Source: Halomonas halocynthiae DSM 14573 (GTDB taxonomy: Bacteria; Pseudomonadota; Gammaproteobacteria; Pseudomonadales; Halomonadaceae). Taken from it: a DNA stretch of 64,000 nt. The notes under the pieces are model-generated. The model had not been told where the DNA came from. It ran no database searches and saw nothing but the letters and a program-made list of their open reading frames with translations. Shown one piece after another: positions 50,635 to 59,135 of this stretch (position 1 is its first letter; each line of letters begins with the position of its first letter). The stretch is taken from positions 62,001-126,000 of the forward strand of contig NZ_AUDZ01000014.1 in the NCBI RefSeq assembly GCF_000425725.1. Direction: 5' to 3'. The position numbers were made by a program, and so were the translations under genes.

Positions 50635-51873
50635 TTATTCGATGACCTGGTCAATCACTAACGACTGCGCATCACCGCTACCCACAGCAACGCCTTCTAA
50701 CTGCCCCATCAAATCACCCGGCTGCGGTGTCGCCTGACCACTGGCAGATACCCTGACCACGATATTGGCGTTATCCACTTGCGACAGGCTAGCCCCGGGT
50801 GCCATGGCGTGCGTGTCATTCAGCGTCAACGTCAACGGTAGCTGGGCCAGAGTCGCGCGCTGAATTGCCAGCGGTGGCAGCTCACCTGCCGTATCACGGG
50901 CCACGACAAACACAGCGGTAGCGTCTGGCAGACGGCCGCTCAACGACGGCGCCAAGCTAATCTCAAGCGTAATATCAGAGCCAGTCGCAATGCTCTCTTC
51001 GCGGGTCTCGGGCTCGACACCCAAACGCTGCTGTGCTGACTTAATGCCTTGGCGTAACGACTCAGCGGCATTCGGGTCACTCATGCCAGCAATGGCATTG
51101 CGCCAATGAGCAATCGCTTGCTCATACTCACCGCTTTCATAGGCATCAATACCTAGAATGCCCAACACCTTGGGCTGAGCAGACTCTTTGGCCAATACTT
51201 CATCAACCAGCTCCCCAACCTCGCCATTAAGATTGCGGCCTTCCGTAAAATAACGCAGCTCAGATAACTCAGCCACAAGCCAGGTTTTTCGGCCTTCCAA
51301 TACGATTAGCTGCTCCAACGTAGAACGCGCCTCTGAGGTGCGTCCACTATCGCGATACAGCGGATACAGTGAGCGCCATACGTTAGGGTTGCCGGGCTGG
51401 TGCTGCGCCTCTTGCTCAAGACGAGCAATCAAGCTATCAACATTGCCATCCGGCGACGTCAGAACCTCATGCTGCGCCTGATACAGCGACAAGTCACCCG
51501 CCGCGCCCTGCACCTGGTACCAGCCAATCCCTGCAACCGCCATACCGATCAATAAAACGGGCACAAGCGGTTTTCCAGAGCCAGCCGCCTTGAGCGGTCG
51601 GCGCTGTTGCGATGCGGTATCATCCAGCAGGCTGCGCTCAAGCTCAGTACGATCATTGTCATAGCGTTCGCGATCAATCTCACCGCGCTCAAAGGCCGCT
51701 TCAAGCGAAGCCAACCGACGCTGGTGCACAGCAAGGTTAAGCTCAACCGTGCCATCTCGTGTTTCGTAATCGACTTGGGCTTGACGAAAGACGCCAGCAC
51801 GGCGCAACGGCAGAATGACCAACCACAGCGCCGGTATCAGCAATATGGCAAACGCTAGCCATAGCAAAATCAT
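50635..51873 (-). CDS. ccmI: Cytochrome c maturation protein CcmI
   Basis: Apocytochrome c chaperone of the haem ligation complex. In the 412-aa protein the N-terminal half has two membrane helices (LLWLAFAILLIPALWLVIL and a second near residue 105, PVLLIGMAVAGIGWY) flanking a cytoplasmic loop. A periplasmic TPR region (about 150-290) recognises the apocytochrome C-terminal helix. A further beta-rich C-terminal domain (about 300-412) is like that in Pseudomonas CcmI/CycH. It overlaps ccmH by 4 nt. Confidence 0.94.
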   Translation of the reverse strand: MILLWLAFAILLIPALWLVILPLRRAGVFRQAQVDYETRDGTVELNLAVHQRRLASLEAAFERGEIDRERYDNDRTELERSLLDDTASQQRRPLKAAGSGKPLVPVLLIGMAVAGIGWYQVQGAAGDLSLYQAQHEVLTSPDGNVDSLIARLEQEAQHQPGNPNVWRSLYPLYRDSGRTSEARSTLEQLIVLEGRKTWLVAELSELRYFTEGRNLNGEVGELVDEVLAKESAQPKVLGILGIDAYESGEYEQAIAHWRNAIAGMSDPNAAESLRQGIKSAQQRLGVEPETREESIATGSDITLEISLAPSLSGRLPDATAVFVVARDTAGELPPLAIQRATLAQLPLTLTLNDTHAMAPGASLSQVDNANIVVRVSASGQATPQPGDLMGQLEGVAVGSGDAQSLVIDQVIE

Positions 51874-52355
51874 GATATTTTCTCCCGCTTGGTCAGGGCA
51901 TCAAGGCGTGCACGCTCTTCATCACTCAAGGCTTTAACAGACGCCTTGCGACGTGAACGCACAAGCAGAATCATGAATAAGCCACCGACCAGCAACAATC
52001 CCGCTGGCAACCCCCACAACAACATGGTGCGACCTTCAAGGCGGGGGTTATACAGCACGTAGTCACCAAACCGCTCCACCATAAAATCCAGTACTTCACG
52101 GTCAGAGCGACCATCCTGCAACAGTAGGTACACTCGATCACGCATATCACCAGCAATCGGTGAGTCAGAGTCGTCGATAGCCTGGTTCTGGCACTTCGGG
52201 CAACGCAGACTCGCCGTTAAGGACTGGTAGCGCTGCTCAGTCACTGGGTTATCAAATTGACGGATTTCGATACTTTCCGCCTGAGCCGCCATCACCGAGA
52301 GCAACGCGGCCAGTGATAACAACACAAGTCCTAGAGCGCGATTCACTGACGCCAT
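51870..52355 (-). CDS. ccmH: Cytochrome c maturation protein CcmH
   Basis: Membrane thiol-redox subunit that reduces the apocytochrome CxxCH disulfide. The 161-aa product has a signal peptide (ending AQA), the LRCPKCQNQAIDDSD motif (LRCxxCQ), and a second membrane helix near residues 105-127. It is the short CcmH form; the TPR part resides in the separate ccmI. Its start overlaps the ccmG end by 13 nt. Confidence 0.96.
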   Translation of the reverse strand: MASVNRALGLVLLSLAALLSVMAAQAESIEIRQFDNPVTEQRYQSLTASLRCPKCQNQAIDDSDSPIAGDMRDRVYLLLQDGRSDREVLDFMVERFGDYVLYNPRLEGRTMLLWGLPAGLLLVGGLFMILLVRSRRKASVKALSDEERARLDALTKREKIS

Positions 52356-52873
52356 TTTTCAACCTCCGGCAAGATGGTATCCCGCACATCTTCAGGCTTG
52401 ATATAACCTGTATGGTGGTAGCGAATGACTCCCTGGGCGTCAATAAGGAATGTTTCTGGCGCGCCATAAACACCAAGATCAAACCCTAAGCTGCCATCAG
52501 CATCAAAAACATTGAATTCAAACGGATTGCCGAACTCATCAAGAAACTGCAATCCTTTGGTTCGAGTATCTTTATAGTCAACACCCACTAACCGCACCCC
52601 CTGGTTCGCCAGGGCCAGCAGTTGGGGCATTTCCTGTTTACAGGTAGGGCACCACTCTCCCCACACATTAACCAGCGTGACTTCGCCCTCAAGATCTGCG
52701 TTGCTCAGTTGGCGCTCAGGGTCTTCCAGCGCCGGTAAAGTGAACTCGGGGAACTTCTTGGTCTTCAGTGCCGACTCCCGGTCAAAGGGATTCATGCCCA
52801 GCCCCTGATATAGGAACACACCAAACACCACAAAAACGATCAATGGTATGGCAAGCAATAAACGACGCTTCAT
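52343..52873 (-). CDS. ccmG: Thiol:disulfide interchange protein CcmG/DsbE
   Basis: Membrane-anchored periplasmic thioredoxin-like reductant for CcmH and apocytochrome c. The 176-aa protein has an N-terminal anchor helix (LLLAIPLIVFVVFGVFLYQ), the active site GEWCPTCKQEMP (WCPTC) and GVYGAPETFLID with the cis-Pro region. Starts inside the ccmF end (4-nt overlap). Confidence 0.97.
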   Translation of the reverse strand: MKRRLLLAIPLIVFVVFGVFLYQGLGMNPFDRESALKTKKFPEFTLPALEDPERQLSNADLEGEVTLVNVWGEWCPTCKQEMPQLLALANQGVRLVGVDYKDTRTKGLQFLDEFGNPFEFNVFDADGSLGFDLGVYGAPETFLIDAQGVIRYHHTGYIKPEDVRDTILPEVEKWRQ

Positions 52874-54897
52874 GTTCTTGCCTCCTGAAAGTTAGCACCA
52901 GCACCTTGCTCACCCTGACCAGCGCTATGGCCAGTCACTTTCGTGGCGGTTGCCGTGCGGCGATAACGTCGATCTGCCACTGCCAGCACACCACCCAACG
53001 CCATCAATAACGCACCCAACCACAGCCAGCGTATGAAAGGTTTGTACTGAACCCGCATAGCCCAGCTGCCATCACCTAAGTCTTCCCCCATGGCCAGATA
53101 AAGATCACGGAACAGCCCTGGGCGCAGTGCCACATCCGTCATCGGCATACCACGGGCGATATACAAGCGCTTCTCTGGAGACATGACAAAGTGACTCTGA
53201 CTCTCTCCTTTTTGAACCTTGATTCGGGCTGTATCAGCGACAAAGTTAGGGCCTCGGCGACTCCCAAGCTCAGTCATAGTAAAGGTGTAACCAGCGACTT
53301 GTACGCTATCGCCAACGGCCATACGCACATTACGCTCAATGGCATAGTTAGATACCACGGCTACACCGATAATACTGACCGCCACACCCAGGTGACCGAG
53401 GACCATACCCCAATAGGCTGGTGATAGGCGACGCAACCCGGCCATACGTCCATGACGATGACGGCTCTTGTCGAACAGGTCTCTCAGCATCGGCAGGACA
53501 ATCCATAACGCGATAGCAAGCCCTAAGCTGACCTGCAGATTCCATTCGCCGTCGTATATAAAAGGAATGACTGCAGCCAACACCAATGCCACCACGCCCG
53601 ACAGCCAAGTGCGTCTGATTAGCCATCCCAGATCACTGCGCTTCCAGCGCGCCAACGGGCCAATCCCCATGAACAGGCACAAAATCACAGTCAACGGAAC
53701 AAAGAGCGCATTAAAGTAGGGAGGCCCCACACTAATCTTGCCCAGATTGAGGGCATCCAAAAGCAGCGGATAGACCGTTCCCAGCAGCACGGTAACGGTA
53801 ATGATCACCAGCACAATATTGTTGATCAGCAACAGCGCGTCACGCGACAACCAGCTGAACCCGATTTGGTGACTGACCCTTGGGGCACGCAACGCAAAGA
53901 GTAATAGTGAGGCGCCAACAGTCAGCCCCAGCAGAGCAAGAATGAACAGTCCGCGTGACGGGTCGTTAGCAAAAGCGTGTACGGATGTCAGCACCCCAGA
54001 GCGCACCAGAAAGGTGCCCAGCAGCGACAACGAAAAGGTCGAGATGGCCAGCAACACCGTCCAGCTCTTGAACGAGCCACGCTTCTCGGTCACCGCTAAC
54101 GAATGAATCAAAGCCGTACCCGCAAGCCATGGCAACAGCGAGGCATTTTCCACCGGGTCCCAGAACCACCAGCCGCCCCAGCCCAACTCGTAATAAGCCC
54201 ACCAGCTACCCAATGCAATGCCGACTGTCAGGAACGACCAAGCAATGTTGGTCCAAGGGCGCGCCCAGCGGGCCCAGGCAGCATCCAAACGCCCGCCCAA
54301 CAATGCAGCTATCGCGAAAGCAAACACCACCGAGAAACCCACATATCCCATGTACAACATCGGCGGATGAATAATCAGGCCGAAATCCTGCAACAGCGGA
54401 TTGAGATCGGCCCCATCCGTTGGCGCATTGGGCAACAAGCGCTCAAAGGGATTTGACGTTATTAATACAAAGGCCAGAAAACCCAGACTTACCAGCCCCA
54501 TAACGCCCAGCACTCGGGCCAGCACATCGCGGGGTAAGTTGCGTGAAAACACGCTGACAGCGAACGTCCAGGCTGCCAACATGAGGCTCCACAGCAACAC
54601 TGAACCTTCATGGTTTCCCCATACTGCACTGAACTTGTAATACCACGGCAACATCGAATTAGAGTTATTGGCGACGTTCGCCACGCTGAAGTCATCAACC
54701 ATGTAGCTGAACGTCAGGCAGCCGTAGGCAACCACCAGAAAAGCAAACTGCCCAACCGCCATAGGCCGAGCATAAGCCATCCATAGCGGGCGGCGCGTCG
54801 CTGCACCTGCTAGCGGTACTACCGCCTGAATAGCCGACATCAACAGCGCAATAATCAGCGCAAAGTGGCCAAGCTCAGGAATCATCTTGGTAAACAT
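52870..54897 (-). CDS. ccmF: Haem lyase CcmF
   Basis: Large polytopic subunit of the cytochrome c synthetase. It receives haem from holo-CcmE and attaches it to apocytochrome. The 675-aa protein has about 15 membrane helices. The tryptophan-rich WWD signature is WGGWWFWDPVENASLLPW (near residue 235), flanked by conserved His residues (for example NHEGSVLLW, residues 94-102). The C-terminal periplasmic domain precedes the last helix. Overlaps ccmG by 4 nt. Confidence 0.98.
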   Translation of the reverse strand: MFTKMIPELGHFALIIALLMSAIQAVVPLAGAATRRPLWMAYARPMAVGQFAFLVVAYGCLTFSYMVDDFSVANVANNSNSMLPWYYKFSAVWGNHEGSVLLWSLMLAAWTFAVSVFSRNLPRDVLARVLGVMGLVSLGFLAFVLITSNPFERLLPNAPTDGADLNPLLQDFGLIIHPPMLYMGYVGFSVVFAFAIAALLGGRLDAAWARWARPWTNIAWSFLTVGIALGSWWAYYELGWGGWWFWDPVENASLLPWLAGTALIHSLAVTEKRGSFKSWTVLLAISTFSLSLLGTFLVRSGVLTSVHAFANDPSRGLFILALLGLTVGASLLLFALRAPRVSHQIGFSWLSRDALLLINNIVLVIITVTVLLGTVYPLLLDALNLGKISVGPPYFNALFVPLTVILCLFMGIGPLARWKRSDLGWLIRRTWLSGVVALVLAAVIPFIYDGEWNLQVSLGLAIALWIVLPMLRDLFDKSRHRHGRMAGLRRLSPAYWGMVLGHLGVAVSIIGVAVVSNYAIERNVRMAVGDSVQVAGYTFTMTELGSRRGPNFVADTARIKVQKGESQSHFVMSPEKRLYIARGMPMTDVALRPGLFRDLYLAMGEDLGDGSWAMRVQYKPFIRWLWLGALLMALGGVLAVADRRYRRTATATKVTGHSAGQGEQGAGANFQEART

Positions 54898-54909
54898 CTC
54901 GACTCCGGG

Positions 54910-55413
54910 TCAATTCTGGGTAGATGCAGCGTTATCTTCAACACGCTTCGAGACTTCTTCAGCCTTTTCCTTGTAATCCGCCGGAGAATAACCAGAAGCT
55001 TCCAGCGCCTCAGCCACCTCGGGGGGCATATAGTTCTCATCATGACGCGCCAAGACTTGGTCTGCGCGTATCCAACCCTCGGGCTGCAGGCTACCAACCA
55101 CGACGACACCCTGCCCTTCACGAAACAGGTCAGGCAGGATACCGCTATAACGCACCTCAACATCTTCGATGTAGTCAGTCACCGTAAAGGACACATCCAG
55201 GCTGTCCAGGTCGCGTTCAACACTGCCTTCGCGCACCATACCGCCAGCACGAATCTGGCGCTCTATCGGTGCTTTGCCTTCGGCAATTTGTATGGGACTG
55301 AAAAACAGGTTGATATTGCTACGCAAAGCGAACAGAGCAAGCCCTACCGCGACTGCGGCCAAGCCGACTAGCGCCAGAATGATATAAAGCTTCTGCTTAC
55401 GCTTGGCGTTCAT
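54910..55413 (-). CDS. ccmE: Haem chaperone CcmE
   Basis: Periplasmic haem chaperone that binds haem covalently through a His. In the 167-aa product an N-terminal anchor helix (LYIILALVGLAAVAVGLALFAL) precedes an OB-fold domain. The haem-binding motif is VLARHDENYMPPEV (His near residue 125, Tyr four residues on). The start at 55413 (MNAKRKQKL) is preferred; the frame runs on to 55479 within ccmD. Overlaps ccmD by 17 nt. Confidence 0.97.
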   Translation of the reverse strand: MNAKRKQKLYIILALVGLAAVAVGLALFALRSNINLFFSPIQIAEGKAPIERQIRAGGMVREGSVERDLDSLDVSFTVTDYIEDVEVRYSGILPDLFREGQGVVVVGSLQPEGWIRADQVLARHDENYMPPEVAEALEASGYSPADYKEKAEEVSKRVEDNAASTQN

Positions 55414-55639
55414 GGGTATGCCCTCTCTCAGATAACGTGTCAGATGAAACGGTGACGCTGGCAGCGTGTTGCTGCTCACGACGAAACCTTCGGCGCAGCA
55501 TTTGCAGCGCTTTACGCTGCTCTAGCCGAGCATGGATAACCAAAACAATTAACAACAGGCCCGTCGCCCCCCAAGCCGCCCACACATAAGCGCCATGGCC
55601 GCCCATGGCAAAAAATTCAGTTAGCGAGTCAAACGCCAT
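55397..55639 (-). CDS. ccmD: Haem exporter protein CcmD
   Basis: Small membrane protein that helps release holo-CcmE from the CcmABC complex. The 80-aa product has one membrane helix (AYVWAAWGATGLLLIVLVIHA) with the conserved MGGHGAYVW entry, then a basic cytoplasmic segment (RRRFRREQQH). Its start shares a base with the ccmC stop. Confidence 0.94.
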   Translation of the reverse strand: MAFDSLTEFFAMGGHGAYVWAAWGATGLLLIVLVIHARLEQRKALQMLRRRFRREQQHAASVTVSSDTLSERGHTHERQA

Positions 55640-56379
55640 TACAGCCGACCCTCCACCAGTTGACGAACCCAGCGTTTACTGCCTTCACGACGCAAAATTT
55701 CAGTGCGCGTACGTGTCAGCGTTAACGCAATAAAGAAACAGTAAAAACCCAACACCATCAGCAACAACGGTACATACATTTGTGCTGGCATAGCGGGGCG
55801 CGATGTAAAGGTAAAACTGGCCGTCTGATGCAGGGTATACCACCAGTCCACCGAATATTTGATGATGGGAATATTAATAACACCAACAAGTGCCAACACC
55901 GATGCGGCCCGTGCTCCTGCATCACGGCTAGTAAAGGCGCCGCGTAAAGCAATCACACCGATATACAGAAAAAACAGAATCAACATCGACGTTAACCGAG
56001 CATCCCACTGCCACCAAGTCCCCCAGGTCGGCACTCCCCATACCGCACCTGAAAATAGCGCCACAAACGTCATACAGGCACCCAGTGGGGCCATCATCGC
56101 AGCGGCCATATCAGCAACTTTGATCTTCCACACCATGAACACCAGCCCAGCGGCTGCCATGCTGACAAAAACTGATTGGGCCAAGAATGCCGCTGGCACA
56201 TGCACATAAATGATGCGGAAGCTGTTGCCCTGCTGATAGTCCGCAGGGGCGTATAGCAGCCCCCAGATGCTACCAGTAACAATCAGCGCCACCGCTGCCA
56301 CCCACAACCAGGGTAACAAGCGCGCACTAATGGCATAAAACCACTTGGGAGAACCGAGCTTATGTATAAAGGCCCACAT
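55639..56379 (-). CDS. ccmC: Haem export/handling protein CcmC
   Basis: Six-helix inner-membrane protein that attaches haem to CcmE. The 246-aa product has the WWD motif [18 protein letters not shown] (near residue 120) and the conserved VHVPAA histidine (near 62) that ligates haem. It lies 14 nt after ccmB. Confidence 0.98.
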   Translation of the reverse strand: MWAFIHKLGSPKWFYAISARLLPWLWVAAVALIVTGSIWGLLYAPADYQQGNSFRIIYVHVPAAFLAQSVFVSMAAAGLVFMVWKIKVADMAAAMMAPLGACMTFVALFSGAVWGVPTWGTWWQWDARLTSMLILFFLYIGVIALRGAFTSRDAGARAASVLALVGVINIPIIKYSVDWWYTLHQTASFTFTSRPAMPAQMYVPLLLMVLGFYCFFIALTLTRTRTEILRREGSKRWVRQLVEGRL

Positions 56380-56393
56380 GCGGTGTGTTTACC

Positions 56394-57140
56394 TCAACCG
56401 TTAAGACTGATACGCAATGACGCAGCAATAGCAAAAGGGGCAAGCCCTAATGCCACCGCTAACAAAGCGCCGAGAATTGCCAAATGTGCCGCCACATTAG
56501 CGCCACTGACTGCGGCCTGGACGGCGCCTGCACCAAAAATCAACACGGGTATATAAAGCGGCAATACCAACAATGATACTAACACTCCCCCACGTGCCAA
56601 CCCTACCGTCAGCGCCGCACCGATAGCACCAACCAAGCTTAATATCGCACTGCCCAGTGCCAGCGACACAGCCAACACCACATAACTACCAGAAGGAAGC
56701 GCCAACATGACACCAAGTAGCGGAGCCATCAACGCCAGCGGCAGCCCAGTCATCAACCAATGTACTGCTACTTTAGTCAGCGCCAGCAGTGGCAGCGGAT
56801 GCGGTGAAAGCAGTAACTGCTCAAGGGCACCATCATCATGATCACCGCGAAACAAGCTATCCAGCGATAGCAACGCCGCCAGCAACGCAGCAACCCACAA
56901 CAGACCCGGCGCAATAGCAGCCAGCGTCTCGGCCTCAGGAGAAATTCCAATCGGAAACAACGTAATGACTAACGCGAAAAATACCAGCGGATTTAGCATC
57001 TCTCCACGGCGGCGCAACAGTAACGTCATGTCACGCACTAGCGTCGCTTTGATGGCACCTATCAGACCGCCCTCAGGCTCTGATACCAACAGACTCTCAA
57101 CGGTGCCTGTCGGTTTTGTGTTAACACTCACGTCAATCAT
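56394..57140 (-). CDS. ccmB: Haem exporter protein CcmB
   Basis: Membrane subunit of the CcmAB ABC transporter. The 248-aa protein has six hydrophobic helices and the conserved WVAALLAALLSLDSLFRGDHDDG segment. It carries about 25 extra N-terminal residues before the family start (AIKATLVRDMTLLLRRRGE). Start uncertain: ATG 57140 overlaps ccmA by 8 nt, but GGGAG touches it; GTG 57131 would have that GGGAG at a normal 9-nt distance. Confidence 0.93.
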   Translation of the reverse strand: MIDVSVNTKPTGTVESLLVSEPEGGLIGAIKATLVRDMTLLLRRRGEMLNPLVFFALVITLFPIGISPEAETLAAIAPGLLWVAALLAALLSLDSLFRGDHDDGALEQLLLSPHPLPLLALTKVAVHWLMTGLPLALMAPLLGVMLALPSGSYVVLAVSLALGSAILSLVGAIGAALTVGLARGGVLVSLLVLPLYIPVLIFGAGAVQAAVSGANVAAHLAILGALLAVALGLAPFAIAASLRISLNG

Positions 57141-57771
57141 CTCCCAGCCGGACACTGCGCAGCCTGGCACTGGCTTTCATTACATGATGTGTGGTTACCA
57201 GCACTGAGCCACCACGACGCACATGCGTGATCAAACGCGCCTCAAGAGCCGCAACACCATTTTGATCAATTGCCGTAAAAGGCTCATCCAGCACCCATAG
57301 GGCTCGCGGGATAAGCTCCAGCCTAGCCAGCGCCACACGACGCTGCTGACCGGCAGACAACTGCCCAGCGGGAATATCTTCAAAGCCGCCCAGCCCGATA
57401 GAGTCAAGCGCCGCCATACGCAACGCATGCCCGGATTTTCCGGCTCTCGCCTCCCCCGCCAACGCTTGATACCAAGCTAAATTCTCAAGCGGGGTTAACG
57501 CCGCTTTAACACCTGGCGCATGCCCTAAATAGATGAGGTTAGCCAAAAAATCACGCCTCACCTGACGCATCGGCTGACCGCACCAGGACAGCTCACCATC
57601 ATAGTCACCCAGCTGCCCAGACAGAATTTTCAGCAGCGTGGTTTTTCCACTGCCATTGGGGCCTTCGATACGCAGTATTTCACCGGCGTTCAGGGTAAGG
57701 TCGAGGTCACGAAACAGCCAGCGATCATCCCGTTCACAGGCAAGTTTTCGGGCTTGAAGTCGCAGGCTCAA
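57133..57771 (-). CDS. ccmA: Haem exporter ATP-binding protein CcmA
   Basis: ATPase of the CcmAB transporter, whose ATP hydrolysis releases holo-CcmE. The 212-aa protein has Walker A IEGPNGSGKTTLLKIL (near residue 37), signature QLSAGQQRRVALARL and Walker B LWVLDEPFTAID. The start codon is TTG (57769-57771), behind GGGAGAG; I find no in-frame ATG or GTG that would give a better N terminus. First gene of ccmABCDEFGHI. Confidence 0.96.
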   Translation of the reverse strand: MSLRLQARKLACERDDRWLFRDLDLTLNAGEILRIEGPNGSGKTTLLKILSGQLGDYDGELSWCGQPMRQVRRDFLANLIYLGHAPGVKAALTPLENLAWYQALAGEARAGKSGHALRMAALDSIGLGGFEDIPAGQLSAGQQRRVALARLELIPRALWVLDEPFTAIDQNGVAALEARLITHVRRGGSVLVTTHHVMKASARLRSVRLGDD

Positions 57772-57952
57772 AACACTCTCCCATCAAGTCATTTGCGGCC
57801 GAAACTGTACACGGAAAGACCCTTAACAGCCAGCCAAGCCAAGCGCGACAGCCAGTCGCAGGCAGATGATAGCGCCTTTCCTGCGACCCACAGGACAACA
57901 GACCATAAAAGCCGCTTGCCACATTCTGAACTCCTGTTATGCTGATCATTCA

Positions 57953-57968
57953 CTGTATAAACAAACAG
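57953..57968 (+). promoter_or_regulatory. LexA (SOS) box
   Basis: CTGTATAAACAAACAG: an exact CTG-N10-CAG frame with an AT-rich centre, as in E. coli SOS boxes. It lies 22 nt before the start of the LexA/UmuD-like gene and overlaps a probable -10 element (TATAAA, 57956-57961). It could also affect the divergent ccmA, about 180 nt away, but less likely. Confidence 0.8.
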
Positions 57969-57990
57969 ACAAAGACAGAGGTATTCTCTC

Positions 57991-58470
57991 ATGCCCTCAC
58001 CTGCAGCTCATTGTTTACAGTATCTGATACGCCAACCCAACCTCCCCATCGCCAGCGCCTGGGCAGCTACCGAGGCTGACGAACTGATAGAAATTCCGTT
58101 TCTAGGCCGCATTTCTGCTGGCATGCCGATTGATGCGTGCTTGGAAAATGGCAGTATTGAGGTGCCCGCCAGCATGGTCAGACGCAACACCTATGCTCTA
58201 CGGGTCTGTGGAAATTCCATGGTGGACTGCAACATATTTGACGGCGACGTTATTGTGATTGAACAACGCGAAAGTGCCGAAAACGGCGAAACAGCCGTGG
58301 TCATGATCAACGACCAAGAAGTCACTCTAAAGAAGTTGTATATTGAGAAGTCCGGCGTCCGTCTACAGCCGGCCAATCAGCACATGGCCCCCATCCACCT
58401 GCGCAACTGCGACATCCAGGTCCTTGGTATGGTAATGGGGGTGGTTCGCCAACCGGAAATCACTCACTGA
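57991..58470 (+). CDS. HTH-less LexA/UmuD-like S24 autoprotease
   Basis: 159-aa protein made almost wholly of the LexA C-terminal peptidase domain. The self-cleavage site is A43-G44 in GRISAGMPID. The catalytic pair is S76 (RVCGNSMVD) and K114 (EVTLKKLY). The spacings (32 and 38 residues) resemble UmuD and LexA. Only about 36 residues precede the peptidase fold, too few for LexA's winged helix, so it should not repress DNA like LexA. UmuD of a Pol V-type polymerase is the nearest role, but no umuC is adjacent. GAGG lies 9 nt before the ATG. Confidence 0.85.
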   Translation: MPSPAAHCLQYLIRQPNLPIASAWAATEADELIEIPFLGRISAGMPIDACLENGSIEVPASMVRRNTYALRVCGNSMVDCNIFDGDVIVIEQRESAENGETAVVMINDQEVTLKKLYIEKSGVRLQPANQHMAPIHLRNCDIQVLGMVMGVVRQPEITH

Positions 58471-59093
58471 TGCGCTACCCGATACCCGATCTTTCTCCTG
58501 AAGAGCATTACGCTACGAGCTTGGAAATAGAGCGCAGCCGTTTCTTAACCTGGCTATGTCACGCGCCTAGTACAGCGGAGTTTGACGCACTACTCAATAA
58601 GGCTCGACAGCAGCACCCCTCGGCCTCTCACCACTGCAGCGCATTCATCGCGGGCCCGCCTGGCGAACAAAATGCTATCGGTTTCTCTGACGATGGCGAA
58701 CCCGGCGGCACCGCAGGCCGACCAATGTACCAAGTACTAGAAGGCTCGGGGCTAGGCCAGGTTGGCTGCGTTGTCATTCGCTACTTTGGTGGTATCAAAC
58801 TAGGCACTGGAGGCCTTGCGCGCGCCTATGCGCAGGCGGTCAGCGACGCATTAGTCAACCTACCTCGCAGCGAGATTGTTGAGCGCAATGCACTGCGTCT
58901 GCAAGTCGATTTTGCCGGAGAAGCCGAAACGCGTCACTGGTGTAGCGAGCACGACATTCCCATCAACACCGTGGAATATGATGCTCAAGGCGTCGTGTTA
59001 ACTCTTGGCTGGCCGCGCGAAACACCGCGTGACATCAGCGCCCTTACGGCGCGCCTCAAAGGTCGCGTTCGCCTGTTAGACCCAACTGAATAG
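58470..59093 (+). CDS. YigZ/IMPACT-family protein
   Basis: 207-aa protein of the UPF0029/IMPACT family. The N-terminal IMPACT domain (about residues 10-125) has SRFLTWLCHAP, HHCSAFIAG, SDDGEPGGTAGRPM and IRYFGGIKLGTGGLARAY. A C-terminal ferredoxin-like DUF1949 domain follows. Bacterial YigZ has unclear function, possibly nucleic-acid or ribosome related. Its ATG shares a base with the TGA of the SOS-boxed gene, so the two are coupled. Confidence 0.93.
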   Translation: MRYPIPDLSPEEHYATSLEIERSRFLTWLCHAPSTAEFDALLNKARQQHPSASHHCSAFIAGPPGEQNAIGFSDDGEPGGTAGRPMYQVLEGSGLGQVGCVVIRYFGGIKLGTGGLARAYAQAVSDALVNLPRSEIVERNALRLQVDFAGEAETRHWCSEHDIPINTVEYDAQGVVLTLGWPRETPRDISALTARLKGRVRLLDPTE

Positions 59094-59135
59094 CGGCCGG
59101 GCACCTACAGCTGCCTGACCGCCTACAACATCAAA

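Noticed and set aside
57734-57949. 71-aa minus-strand frame overlapping the ccmA start
   Set aside because: Overlaps the SOS-boxed promoter region and ccmA in another frame; no ribosome-binding site or similarity.
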